From NCBI GenBank assembly GCA_009746045.1, contig RPFO01000256.1:1679829-1741828 (forward strand): a DNA stretch of 62,000 nt, read 5' to 3'. Shown one piece after another: positions 12,001-23,820 of the stretch (the stretch's first letter is position 1; each line of letters starts with the position of its first letter). A program made the position numbers and the translations under genes. The stretch is from Mesostigma viride (Eukaryota; Streptophyta; Mesostigmatophyceae; Mesostigmatales; Mesostigmataceae). The notes below the pieces were generated by a model. The model ran no database searches. It was not told the DNA's origin and worked only from the letters and a program-made list of their open reading frames with translations.

Positions 12001-15000
12001 AATTACATACATGCCATCCATTTATGTAACTAATGATGAGGATTCAGGCTCCCATTTGGTCATCATGGCTTGTCTACGTACATGGATGGCATGTATGTAA
12101 TTAATGATGAGGATTCAGGCTCCCATGGTGTCATCATGGCTTGTCTACGTACATGGATGGCGATTTTGTAATTAATGATGAGGATTTAGGCTCCTGGCAT
12201 GGGGTCATCATGGCCCGTCTACGTACATGGATGGCATTTATGTAATTAATGATGAGGATTTAGGCTCCTGGCATGGGGTCATCATGGCCCGTCTACGTAC
12301 ATGGATGGCATTTATGTAATTAATGATGAGGATTCAGGCTCCCATGGTGTCATCATGGCTTGTCTACCTACATGGTTGGCATTTATGTAACCTGAATCCT
12401 CTCATAAAAAAAATGATGAGGATTCAGGCTGAGTCCATTGGTGTCATCATGGCTGGCCTACGTACATGGATGTCAAGGAATAGTAAATGATGAGGATTCA
12501 GGCTCCCATGGTGTCATCATGGCTTGTCTACGTACATGGATGGCATGTATGTAATTAATGATGAGGATTCAGGCTCCATTGGTGTCATCATGGCTGGCCT
12601 ACGTATGTACATGGATGTCAAAGAAAAAAAAAATGATGAGGATTCAGGCTCCCATGGTGTCATCATTGCCCGTGTATGTACATGGTTGGCATTTATGTAA
12701 TTAATGATGAGGATTCAGGCTCCATTGGTGTCATCATGGCCCGTCTACGTACATGGATGGCATGTATGTAATTAATGATGAGGATTCAGGCTCCATTGGT
12801 GTCATCATGGCTGGCCTACGTATGTACATGGATGTCAAAGAAAAAAAAATGATGAGGATTCAGGCTCCCATGGTGTCATCATGGCCCGTGTACGTACATG
12901 GATGTCAAGGAATAGTAAATGATGAGGATTCAGGCTCCCATGGTGTCATCATGGCCCGTCTACGTACATGGATGGCGATTTTGTAATTAATGATGAGGAT
13001 TTAGGCTCCCAGGGTGTCATCATGGCCCGTCTACGTACATGGATGGCATTTATGTATTTAATGATGAGGATTCAGGCTCCCATGGTGTCATCATGGCTTG
13101 TCTACCTACATGGTTGGCATTTATGTAACCTGAATCCTCTCATAAAAAAAATGATGAGGATTCAGGCTCCCATGGTGTCATCATGGCCCGTCCACGTACA
13201 TGGATGTCAAAGAAAAAAAAATGATGAGGATTCAGGCTCCCATGGTGTCATCATGGCCCGTCTACGTACATGAATGGCAGTTATGTAATTAATGATGAGG
13301 ATTCAGGCTCCCATGGTGTCATCATTGCCCGTGTACGTACATGGATGGCATTTATGTATTTAATGATGAGGATTCAGGCTCCCATGGTGCCATCATGGCT
13401 TGTCTACCTACATGGTTGGCATTTATGTAACCTGAATCCTCTCATAAAAAAAATGAAGAGGATTCAGGCTCCATTGGTGTCATCATGGCTGGCCTACGTA
13501 CATGGATGTCAAGGAATAGTAAATGATGAGGATTCAGGCTCCCATGGTGTCATCATGGTTTGTCTACGTACATGGTTGGCATTTATGTAATTAATGAGGA
13601 GGATTCAGGCTCCCATGGTGTCTCCATGGCTGGGCTACGTACATGGATGTCAAGGAATAGTAAATGATGAGGATTCAGGCTCCCATGGTGTCATCATGGC
13701 TTGTCTACCTACATGGTTGGCATTTATGTAACCTGAATCCTCTCATAAAAAAAATGATGAGGATTCAGGCTCCCATGGTGTCATCATGGCCCGTCCACGT
13801 ACATGGATGTCAAAGAAAAAAAAATGATGAGGATTCAGGCTCCCATGGTGTCATCATGGCCCGTCTACGTACATGAATGGCATTTATGTAATTAATGATG
13901 AGGATTCAGGCTCCCATGGTGTCATCATTGCCCGTGTACGTACATGGATGGCATTTATGTAATTAATGATGAGGATTCAGGCTCCCATGGTGTCATCATG
14001 GCCCGTCTACGTACATGGATGGCATTTATGTATTTAATGATGAGGATTCAGGCTCCCATGGTGTCATCATGGCTTGTCTACCTACATGGTTGGCATTTAT
14101 GTAACCTGAATCCTCTCATAAAAAAAATGAAGAGGATTCAGGCTCCATTGGTGTCATCATGGCTGGCCTACGTACATGGATGTCAAGGAATAGTAAATGA
14201 TGAGGATTCAGGCTCCCATGGTGTCATCATGGTTTGTCTACGTACATGGTTGGCATTTATGTAATTAATGAGGAGGATTCAGGCTCCCATGGTGTCTCCA
14301 TGGCTGGGCTAGGTACATGGATGTCAAGGAATAGTAAATGATGAGGATTCAGGCTCCCATGGTGTCATCATGGCCCGTGTACGTACATGGATGGCATGTA
14401 TGTAATTAATGATGAGGATTCAGGCTCCCATGGTGTCATCATGGCCCGTCTACGTACATGGATGTCAAAGAAAAAAAAATGATGAGGATTCAGGCTCCCA
14501 TGGTGTCATCATGGCTGGCCTACGTACATGGATGTCTCATAAAAAAAATGATGAGGACTCAGGCTCCCATGGTGTCATCATGGCGTGTCTACGTGTACAC
14601 ATGGATGTCAAAGAAAAAAAAATGATGAGGATTCAGGCTCCCATGGTTTCATCATGCATGGCCCGTCTACGTACATGGATGGCATGTATGTACTTAATGA
14701 TGAGGATTCAGGCTCCCATGGTGTCATCATGGCCCGTGTACGTACATGGATGGCAATTATGTAATTAATGATGAGGATTCAGGCTCCCATGGTGTCATCA
14801 TGGCTTGTATACGTGTTGTTGGCATGTATGAAATTAATGATGAGGATTCAGGCTCCCATAGTGTCATCATGGCTGGCCTACGTACATGGATGGCATGTAT
14901 GTAATTAATGATGAGGATTCAGGCTCCCATGGGGTCACCATGGCCCGTCTACGTTCATGGTTGGCATTTATGTAATTAATGATGAGGATTCAGGCTCCCA

Positions 15001-17327
15001 TGGTGTCATCATTGCCCGTGTACGTACATGAATGGCATTTATGTAATCAATGATGAGGATTCAGGCTCCATGGTGTCATTATGGCCCGTCTACGTGTTGT
15101 TGGCATGTATGAAATTAATGATGAGGATTCAGGCTCCCATAGTGTCATCATGGCTGGCCTACGTACATGGATGGCATTTATGTAATTAATGATGAGGATT
15201 CAGGCTCCCATGGGGTCACCATGGCCCGTCTACGTTCATGGTTGGCATTTATGTAATTAATGATGAGGATTCAGGCTCCCATGGTGTCATCATTGCCCGT
15301 GTATGTACATGGTTGGCATTTATGTAATTAATGATGAGGATTCAGGCTCCATTGGTGTCATCATGGCCCGTCTACGTACATGGATGTCATGTATGTAATT
15401 AATGATGAGGATTCAGGCTCCATTGGTGTCATCATGGCTGGCCTACGTATGTACATGGATGTCAAAGAAAAAAAAATGATGAGGATTCAGGCTCCCATGG
15501 TGTCATCATGGCCCGTGTACGTACATGGATGTCAAGGAATAGTAAATGATGAGGATTCAGGCTCCCATGGTGTCATCATGGCTGGCCTACGTACATGGAT
15601 GGCGATTTTGTAATTAATGATGAGGATTTAGGCTCCCAGGGTGTCATCATGGCCCGTCTACGCACATGGATGGCATTTATGTATTTAATGATGAGGATTC
15701 AGGCTCCCATGGTGTCATCATGGCTTGTCTACCTACATGGTTGGCATTTATGTAACCTGAATCCTCTCATAAAAAAAATGATGAGGATTCAGGCTCCCAT
15801 GGTGTCATCATGGCCCGTCCACGTACATGGATGTCAAAGAAAAAAAAATGATGAGGATTCAGGCTCCCATGGTGTCATCATGGCCCGTCTACGTACATGA
15901 ATGGCAGTTATGTAATTAATGATGAGGATTCAGGCTCCCATGGTGTCATCATTGCCCGTGTACGTACATGGATGGCATTTATGTATTTAATGATGAGGAT
16001 TCAGGCTCCCATGGTGTCATCATGGCTTGTCTACCTACATGGTTGGCATTTATGTAACCTGAATCCTCTCATTAAAAAAATGAAGAGGATTCAGGCTCCA
16101 TTGGTGTCATCATGGCTGGCCTACGTACATGGATGTCAAGGAATAGTAAATGATGAGGATTCAGGCTCCCATGGTGTCATCATGGTTTGTCTACGTACAT
16201 GGTTGGCATTTATGTAATTAATGAGGAGGATTCAGGCTCCCATGGTGTCTCCATGGCTGGGCTACGTACATGGATGTCAAGGAATAGTAAATGATGAGGA
16301 TTCAGGCTCCCATGGTGTCATCATGGCTTGTCTACCTACATGGTTGGCATTTATGTAACCTGAATCCTCTCATAAAAAAAATGATGAGGATTCAGGCTCC
16401 CATGGTGTCATCATGGCCCGTCCACGTACATGGATGTCAAAGAAAAAAAAATGATGAGGATTCAGGCTCCCATGGTGTCATCATGGCCCGTCTACGTACA
16501 TGAATGGCATTTATGTAATTAATGATGAGGATTCAGGCTCCCATGGTGTCATCATTGCCCGTGTACGTACATGGATGGCATTTATGTAATTAATGATGAG
16601 GATTCAGGCTCCCATGGGGTCACCATGGCCCGTCTACGTTCATGGTTGGCATTTATGTAATTAATGATGAGGATTCAGGCTCCCATGGTGTCATCATTGC
16701 CCGTGTACGTACATGAATGGCATTTATGTAATTAATGATGAGGATTCAGGCTCCATTGGTGTCATTATGGCCCGTCTACGTGTTGTTGGCATGTATGAAA
16801 TTAATGATGAGGATTCAGGCTCCCATAGTGTCATCATGGCTGGCCTACGTACATGGATGGCATGTATGTAATTAATGATGAGGATTCAGGCTCCCATGGG
16901 GTCACCATGGCCCGTCTACGTTCATGGTTGGCATTTATGTAATTAATGATGAGGATTCAGGCTCCCATGGTGTCATCATTGCCCGTGTATGTACATGGTT
17001 GGCATTTATGTAATTAATGATGAGGATTCAGGCTCCATTGGTGTCATCATGGCCCGTCTACGTACATGGATGGCATGTATGTAATTAATGGTGAGGATTC
17101 AGGCTCCATTGGTGTCATCATGGCTGGCCTACGTATGTACATGGATGTCAAAGAAAAAAAAATGATGAGGATTCAGGCTCCCATGGTGTCATCATGGCCC
17201 GTGTACGTACATGGATGTCAAGGAATAGTAAATGATGAGGATTCAGGCTCCCATGGTGTCATCATGGCCCGTCTACGTACATGGATGGCGATTTTGTAAT
17301 TAATGATGAGGATTTAGGCTCCCAGGG
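12001..17327 (+). repeat. Satellite array, forward block with higher-order repeats
   Basis: The same monomer as at 9.24-12.0 kb in opposite orientation (ATGATGAGGATTCAGGCTCC ... TCATCATGGC). Blocks recur as higher-order units. The 12.75-13.9 kb segment reappears at 15.38-16.5 kb, an offset of 2627 bp, and its start appears again at 17066. A 674-bp offset links 13270-13590 with 13944-14264. Reading frames in this block are repeat artefacts. Confidence 0.95.
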
Positions 17328-18006
17328 TGTCAAGAAAAATGACCTAGGAGTCGTCTCGAAATTATATATTGCATGTGTAACTCATCTCAACTTTGTTACC
17401 ATAGCCAGTTTTTATTGCGGAGCCTGAGGCATAATTGTTAAGGAGACAACCCAAAGGTTAAATGCTACGTTGCCTGCCTGAAAGCTGGCAAGTCACAAAA
17501 CCACGCAATATTGGCCGTCCAGTTAGGAGCGGCGCATTCGTGGGCGTTGGATGCATTTGGCCCATACATGGGTGAAGGGCGCGGCGCCCAGCACTTGGTA
17601 CTCTACCTAGTATATCAGATTTCTTTCCACAAGTGCATACGGCTCAACTTAAACATTTTGTCACGCCTTGGTAGGTCGTCCGCTAGTATCATTTATGGAC
17701 ACAGCCACGCAAGCCATGATCCAAGTAATTCTGACACCGTAGGTACGAAAAGTATTGTGCCGGAATTACAACTTCGGCACTCTGTAACTTTTGCTATACG
17801 GCACTATTTTCAGTGCTACAAACTGTGCCGGAAATATCACGGCAAGCCCTACTTAGCCTATTAATTATATCAGCCAAATATACGGCAGGCGGGTGCGATT
17901 ATTAGGGACGCAAACCCTAATACCTCCGTGTACATCAGGATGGCCACAAACACAATTATCTCACATAGGCAGTTGGGCACATGATCATAGGGTCAAAACC
18001 CTGACA
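17328..18006 (-). repeat. 3' LTR of element D
   Basis: Plus-strand left copy, starting TGTCAAGAAAAATG and ending AACCCTGACA. The 117-codon open frame inside is duplicated exactly in the other LTR and is LTR sequence, not a gene. Confidence 0.94.
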
Positions 18007-18383
18007 CCCCCCTTGCTCAACTAGCCGGGTAGCCGGGTATACAACAGGTTCCCTGACACCCCCCTTGCACGGCTATCCTGATGTTAAGGACAGACAGGGA
18101 CCAAAAGACGGTTGTTACAAACACAAAGATGACTGGAGCCCCCAAGTGTCCCTGGGAGTGCGCTACAGCCGGTGATTTCTGGTACTGATTGCTGGTGACT
18201 GGTACTTGTCACTGATGAGGCAGATATGCTGGCAGTTACTCCTGCTCCTGCCCGCCACGTCTGGTCGGGGTGGGTGACTGCGGCAATGCCTAGAGACAGG
18301 GGTGCTCAGGTGCTGCTGCAGCTCTCAAGACGCCACGTCTGGTCGCTGGGTGCAGCTGGCAGCTGAAGCTACTGCGTGCTGTC

Positions 18384-19283
18384 TCAGGTGTGGAACCCAT
18401 AGGGGATGTCCATGGTGTTGCCAGGGGGAGTGGTATCCGTGGTGCCGGTGAAGGTAAAATGGGCTGCGGGCTGTCCCCCGTCGGTGTGATTGGCACGGGT
18501 GGGACGCAGGTGAGGGTACTTGTGCCAGCAGGTATCCGCCTCGTGAGAGAAGCGGCCACAGTGGGTGCACTTGACAGATGCATCACGAGTAGGTCCCCCG
18601 CGGTTGCCCCCGCCCCCGCGTCCGCGGCCACGGTGGGTGTGGTAGGCGGTGCCTGAGTGCGCCTCCTCGGCAGATTTGGTGCCGTGAACAATATCCCAGG
18701 CCTTGAGAAGAGCGGCCTTGGTTTCTTGAAGCGTCACTTTGTCAGCCAGGTTAAGAGAAGCAAGTGCAGGCAGTAAATCATCAGGCACGCCAGCAATAAA
18801 GTTTTCAGCCAGGTCTTCTTCGGCCATGTGGCCACCGGCAGCTTGTAGGTCAGCGTGATCCATCTCGCCCTGCGTGAGAAATTGGCGCATGGTCTGTCCC
18901 CGTTCCAGTTTCATTCTGTTAATCTTGCGTCTAAGGGCACGACGATTGCTCATTAAAAGCTTTGGCTGTTCGTATTCCTCGCATAGACGTTTATAGGCAA
19001 TGCTCCCAACTTTCTGGGGGACATTATTCACGAGCTTAAGAGCCGGGCCCACTAGGCACTGCGTCAGAGCAGCAAAAAGAATAAAGTCACGCTGCTCATC
19101 ATCTTCCGCGCCCAACAGGATATTGAGCATGCCAAAAGCGGCCACAATTGCTACAAGCGGAATTTTCGTGTCCTCCCATTTGCTGGGGTCGGAGCCATTG
19201 AAAGGAGTGATGCTCTTGCAGGCGGTAATCAGGTTGAGGTCCTTGGTAGCCTTGGTGGTAGCTGCCACAGTTGCAGTTGCCAT
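18384..19283 (-). CDS. Gag polyprotein of element D with CCHC zinc knuckle
   Basis: A 299-aa structural protein that would form the particle packaging retrotransposon RNA. I chose the ATG at 19283 (reads MATATVAATT); the frame stays open further upstream but without an ATG. The N-terminal two thirds are of the Copia Gag type (UBN2-like: an SxxF/PFNGSDPSKWEDTK start and a predicted helical middle). A Gly/Arg-rich linker precedes one zinc knuckle, CTHCGRFSHEADTC (about residues 238-251), spaced C-x2-C-x4-H-x4-C and followed by WHKYPHLRP. The frame ends soon after the knuckle with no protease, integrase or reverse transcriptase. The same organisation and knuckle type occur in element C, although the proteins differ. 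Confidence 0.88.
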   Translation of the reverse strand: MATATVAATTKATKDLNLITACKSITPFNGSDPSKWEDTKIPLVAIVAAFGMLNILLGAEDDEQRDFILFAALTQCLVGPALKLVNNVPQKVGSIAYKRLCEEYEQPKLLMSNRRALRRKINRMKLERGQTMRQFLTQGEMDHADLQAAGGHMAEEDLAENFIAGVPDDLLPALASLNLADKVTLQETKAALLKAWDIVHGTKSAEEAHSGTAYHTHRGRGRGGGGNRGGPTRDASVKCTHCGRFSHEADTCWHKYPHLRPTRANHTDGGQPAAHFTFTGTTDTTPPGNTMDIPYGFHT

Positions 19284-19515
19284 TCTTGCAGAAAGAAGAG
19301 AAATTTCAGGACAATAAGATGGCGATGAGGTAGCAACGATGGTCAACGACTATAAAGACGAAATACAGGCTGTCGTCAAGGAGCCGGAACTCTTGGATTA
19401 AAAACTGACTGGCTGTAGCACAGGGAGTTGATTCCAGGTTTGTTGATTTCAGGTTTGTACGAATTTGCAATTTGTTCAAATTTCGAAGATGCTCTCCCCC
19501 CTCAGACCGATACCA

Positions 19516-20194
19516 TGTCAAGAAAAATGACCTAGGAGTCGTCTCGAAATTATATATTGCATGTGTAACTCATCTCAACTTTGTTACCATAGCCAGTTTT
19601 TATTGCGGAGCCTGAGGCATAATTGTTAAGGAGACAACCCAAAGGTTAAATGCTACGTTGCCTGCCTGAAAGCTGGCAAGTCACAAAACCACGCAATATT
19701 GGCCGTCCAGTTAGGAGCGGCGCATTCGTGGGCGTTGGATGCATTTGGCCCATACATGGGTGAAGGGCGCGGCGCCCAGCACTTGGTACTCTACCTAGTA
19801 TATCAGATTTCTTTCCACAAGTGCATACGGCTCAACTTAAACATTTTGTCACGCCTTGGTAGGTCGTCCGCTAGTATCATTTATGGACACAGCCACGCAA
19901 GCCATGATCCAAGTAATTCTGACACCGTAGGTACGAAAAGTATTGTGCCGGAATTACAACTTCGGCACTCTGTAACTTTTGCTATACGGCACTATTTTCA
20001 GTGCTACAAACTGTGCCGGAAATATCACGGCAAGCCCTACTTAGCCTATTAATTATATCAGCCAAATATACGGCAGGCGGGTGCGATTATTAGGGACGCA
20101 AACCCTAATACCTCCGTGTACATCAGGATGGCCACAAACACAATTATCTCACATAGGCAGTTGGGCACATGATCATAGGGTCAAAACCCTGACA
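19516..20194 (-). repeat. 5' LTR of element D
   Basis: Right-hand copy of the 679-bp LTR. The minus-strand primer-binding site TGGTATCGGTCTGAG begins at 19515 beside it, and the flanking CAGGG is the target duplication. Confidence 0.94.
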
Positions 20195-21055
20195 CAGGGT
20201 GTCATCATGGCCCGTCTACGTACATGGATGGCATTTATGTATTTAATGATGAGGATTCAGGCTCCCATGGTGTCATCATGGCTTGTCTACCTACATGGTT
20301 GGCATTTATGTAACCTGAATCCTCTCATAAAAAAAATGATGAGGATTCAGGCTCCCATGGTGTCATCATGGCTTGTCTACCTACATGGTTGGCATTTATG
20401 TAACCTGAATCCTCTCATAAAAAAAATGATGAGGATTCAGGCTCCATTGGTGTCATCATGGCTGGCCTACGTACATGGATGTCAAGGAATAGTAAATGAT
20501 GAGGATTCAGGCTCCCATGGTGTCATCATTGCCCGTGTACGTACATGGATGGCATTTATGTAATTAATGATGAGGATTCAGGCTCCCATGGTGTCATCAT
20601 GGCCCGTCTACGTACATGGATGGCATTTATGTATTTAATGATGAGGATTCAGGCTCCCATGGTGTCATCATGGCTTGTCTACCTACATGGTTGGCATTTA
20701 TGTAATTAATGAAGAGGATTCAGGCTCCATTGGTGTCATCATGGCCCGTCTACGTACATGGATGGCATGTATGTAATTTATGATGAGGATTCAGGCTCCC
20801 ATTGGTGTCATCATGGCTGGCCTACGTACATATGTACATGGATGTCAAAGAAAAAAAAATGATGAGGATTCAGGCTCCCATGGTGTCATCATGGCCCGTC
20901 TACGTACATGGATGTCAAGGAATAGTAAATGATGAGGATTCAGGCTCCCATGGTGTCATCATGGCCTGTCTACGTACATGGATGGCATGTATGTATTTAA
21001 TGATGAGGATTCAGGCTCCCTTTGGGTCATCATGGCTGGCCTACACACATGGAGT
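20195..21055 (+). repeat. Satellite array, forward block after element D
   Basis: Continuation of the 75-bp satellite immediately beyond element D, in the same orientation as before it. The last recognisable monomer decays at about 21050 (CATCATGGCTGGCCTACACA). Confidence 0.93.
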
Positions 21056-21321
21056 CATATTGATTCATGGAACAATGAGATACCATTCTTAATTGAAAAT
21101 TGTTCTTGATACTTTCACATGCATGCCCGGAATCGTGAATTTGTGCGGGTTTCCATGATGACAATCCTCATTGAATTCTTGAGCACACAATATTGAGCAA
21201 TTTAGGGGCACTTCGGCAATGTTGACCATTTTCATTCATGATAAAATTAACATTTAATGCAATAAATACATATTCCACTCATTTTAATAAACCATGCAAA
21301 AACTTAACAAGCACGCTCAAG

Positions 21322-21815
21322 CTAGGGGTGGGCTGGCATGCACGCGTGGGTGTGGGGGTGGGCTGGCATGCATGCGTGGGTGTGGGGGTGGGCTAGCCTG
21401 CATGCGTGGGTGTGGGGGGGGCTGGCATGCATGCGTGGGTGTGTGTGGGGGGCTAGCATGCATGCGTGGGTGTGGGGGGGGCTGGCATGCATGCGTGGGT
21501 GTGTATGGGGGCTGGCATGCATGCGTGGGTGTGTGTGGGGGGCTAGCATGCATGCGTGGGTGTGTGGGGGGGCTGTCATGCATGCGTGGGTGTGGGGGGG
21601 GCTGGCATGCATGCGTGGGTGTGTGGGGGGCTAGCATGCATGCGTGGGTGTGGGGGTGGGCTAGCATGCATGCGTGGGTGTGAGTGTGGGCTAGCATGCA
21701 TGCGTGGGTGTGGGGGGGGCTAGCATGCATGCGTGGGTGTGGGGGGGGCTAGCATGCATGCGTGGGTGTGGGGGTGGGCTAGCATGCATGCGTGGGTGTG
21801 GGGGGGGGCTAGCAC
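21322..21815. repeat. 30-35-bp minisatellite with GCATGCATGCGTGGGTGTG
   Basis: About 15 units of GGCTRGCATGCATGCGTGGG plus a variable TGTGGGGG run. The alternating purine-pyrimidine GCATGCATGCGTG is a Z-DNA-prone type. Both strands show long open frames (up to 137 codons, His/Pro/Cys- or Gly/Trp-rich) simply because the unit lacks stops. I do not call them genes. Confidence 0.93.
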
Positions 21816-21829
21816 GCCCCACCCCTCCA

Positions 21830-23650
21830 TCGGCACAGCCAGCCTTGTGAGTCTACCCTCAACAACAAGGCTGGTAGGACGACACGCCTGAGCAGCATAT
21901 GTCATGCCTATCTCAGGCTAATAATGTGTGATTTTGTGCCAACAACCAAGTTGTTCCACCCAACAACACATTATAAACCCTCTTCCAAAATGCCCAACAA
22001 GCCGGACACGTGGAGGACCACACACGCAGTATATAAAGAGAAAATAAGCTGACTTTTTATCCAGCCAACCTGTGGCTAGCTGCTCTGGTTACCATGACAA
22101 ATGCTAACATTTACTCAGTGGGAAAGGTGATCATGAAGAGACCATTGGAACAGCCTACCTGACGCATGTGCCACCAAAGCATTGTGTCCCGCAAAATGCA
22201 CACTGCCTCCTTTCTAACAAGCACGAGCCGCTCTCTTTAGGAGACAGGTGCCAGCTCGTCAGTGTCTGGGGAAAATGATATTGCCGCTGCTTAGGAAGAC
22301 CGCGTGAATTTCCTCGAACACAACTGTCTATAAAGCAAAAGAAATTTCAGAGAAGCATGGAAATAAAAGCATTACACCTTCCCGACAGGTTGCGGGCCAC
22401 GCGCTGCAGAAAGCCAGCCACGTCACAGACGAACTAGCTAAAAGACACCCAGGAATCCAGCGATGCAGCGCCAGGAACCGCAACTTTCTGGCTGCATCTG
22501 GCCGGAAAAAAGGCAAAAAGCTTAGGCTCAACGAGCTAAGAAAGCAGGAAAACGCTAGCTTAAGACGTTTAACACAAGAACGTACCATAACGGGCATTTA
22601 TTCGTGCCCAGGCGCACAAGAAAGTCCACCCTTTCATGGAGTGGTTGGGCAGTACGCATCGCGCAGGGCTAATGTTATCTTACCGCAAAATGACGGGAAA
22701 GGTAAAGATAGCAGCGGGAATTTTTACGGCTTTACAAACATCATTAAACTAGCTTTCCTTACGACCATCAAAACTGGCAACAATCGACAATCAACCCGGC
22801 AGGCATCCATTATACTTTATTCATCCCGACAGAAATTCAGGCCGGACCCCCCCTGCCGATGGCAAAGAAAAAAAGCCCGCGACATTATAGATCGCAACCA
22901 TCCCGCCATAAATTAGAATCACTAACTAATTTTCTCCAACAATCGAGCATTTTTTCTGCTTTCCGCGTGCCAGATTTGTCACGTTTCGTCTAAAGGCAGT
23001 CACCGCCATTAAATCAGCCGACATAGCTTTTGGGCCTCAATTTGCACCGAAATTTGGTCCGTACCGTCCAGCTCAGTCGGATTATGTATGTGGATCGGCC
23101 GTGTTGGTTGCATACGCAGGTATATTAATTCTTGCATTCGCCCCGGACCTTCCCCAGGACAGGTCAGGTTATAACAATAATTCTTGCATTCGCCCCCGCC
23201 CTTTCCTATGGCCTGGTCAGGTTTGGGCGCGACGCCACTAGCGCGGCGCCCGCGAAAGAGTGGCCAGGCTCGAGCACGTTTTCTGGATCCCAAGCACCGG
23301 ATTGGACACTGTCCGAGGACTGGACAGGAATTGGCTGACCAATCGGATGCTTGCTCGTCGTCTCCAAAAACATATATAAAGAGCCAAATTGCGCGAACTA
23401 CGCAATGATCCTTTAAGCAGCGTTACTCTGCCGAAATGTCAACCTAGACCGGTCAAGTGACGCCGAGGTGTTCACCGATTGTTCAGGTCAGCCACAGCGC
23501 GCCTTCGAATCTAGGCACGGTCGCATTTTTTTTAGGAAATGTAGAATTGTTGTCGACCAGCTACCAACGCCCGACCGGACCCATAAAACGGAAACATCAA
23601 GGCGATGTGATGGTGTAGGTGTGTCTCATATCTCATTAATACACAGCGTC
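21830..23650. other. No confident gene; open segment and promoter-like elements
   Basis: The stretch contains a stop-free frame at 22308-22919 (described in the findings), a TATA-like sequence at 22029-22039 (AGTATATAAAG), and a short imperfect tandem repeat around 23128-23222 in which TTCTTGCATTCGCCC and GGTCAGGTT both occur twice. No protein family was recognised. Confidence 0.45.
23290..23387 (+). promoter_or_regulatory. Candidate core promoter: CCAAT boxes and TATA
   Basis: GGATTGGACA (an inverted CCAAT) and GAATTGGCTGACCAATCGG (one inverted and one direct CCAAT) lie 35-75 bp upstream of CATATATAAAGAG at 23371. The arrangement is a standard eukaryotic TATA promoter. No clear gene follows it: the next 250 bp run into an AT-rich tract. 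Confidence 0.4.
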
Positions 23651-23654
23651 GTGA

Positions 23655-23820
23655 ATATAATATATAATAATATTATAAAAATACTATAATAAAAAATATA
23701 ATTTAAATTTTATGTTAATTTTAATGTTATTTCATATAACATAATATAATTAATATAATATTATATGACATAATATAATATAATATTATATAAAATAGTA
23801 AATAAAAAATTAAAATGTAA
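23655..23820. repeat. AT-rich tract with short palindromes
   Basis: Almost pure A/T with repeated ATAATATAATATTATAT-like palindromic segments. Such tracts are prone to hairpin extrusion and instability. No coding content. Confidence 0.85.

Larger units (their letters stand above)
17328..20194 (-). mobile_element. LTR retrotransposon D, gag-only, inside the satellite
   Basis: Element of 2867 bp on the minus strand. The LTRs (17328-18006 and 19516-20194, 679 bp each) appear essentially identical. The target-site duplication is CAGGG (17323-17327 and 20195-20199). Read on the minus strand, the primer-binding site TGGTATCGGTCTGAG lies next to the right-hand LTR at 19515 and the polypurine tract GCAAGGGGGG next to the left-hand one at 18016. 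The only coding content is a Gag with a zinc knuckle. This fits the non-autonomous TR-GAG class described in plants. Removing the element and one CAGGG restores a normal satellite monomer. Confidence 0.94.

Noticed and set aside
9240-17327. CRISPR array (regular repeats with variable linkers)
   Set aside because: The linkers belong to a handful of recurring classes rather than unique spacers, the context is eukaryotic, and there are no cas genes.
17511-20052. Identical 117-codon frame at 17511 and 19699, and other duplicated frames at 1094/3257 and 24719/27091
   Set aside because: Each pair lies within the two LTRs of one element at the exact LTR offset; they are duplicated LTR sequence, not genes.
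9240-21092. Many open frames of 65-160 codons with peptides such as MMRIQAPMVSSW and NDEDSGSHGVIMA
   Set aside because: They are translations of the 75-bp satellite. The same peptides appear in different frames and orders according to linker length, with no start context or independent coding signal.
21294-21730. Open frames up to 137 codons rich in His, Pro, Cys or Trp
   Set aside because: Translations of the GCATGCATGC minisatellite on both strands.
23655-23820. Organellar DNA insertion
   Set aside because: Only very high A/T content and short palindromes; no organellar gene or recognisable intergenic sequence.
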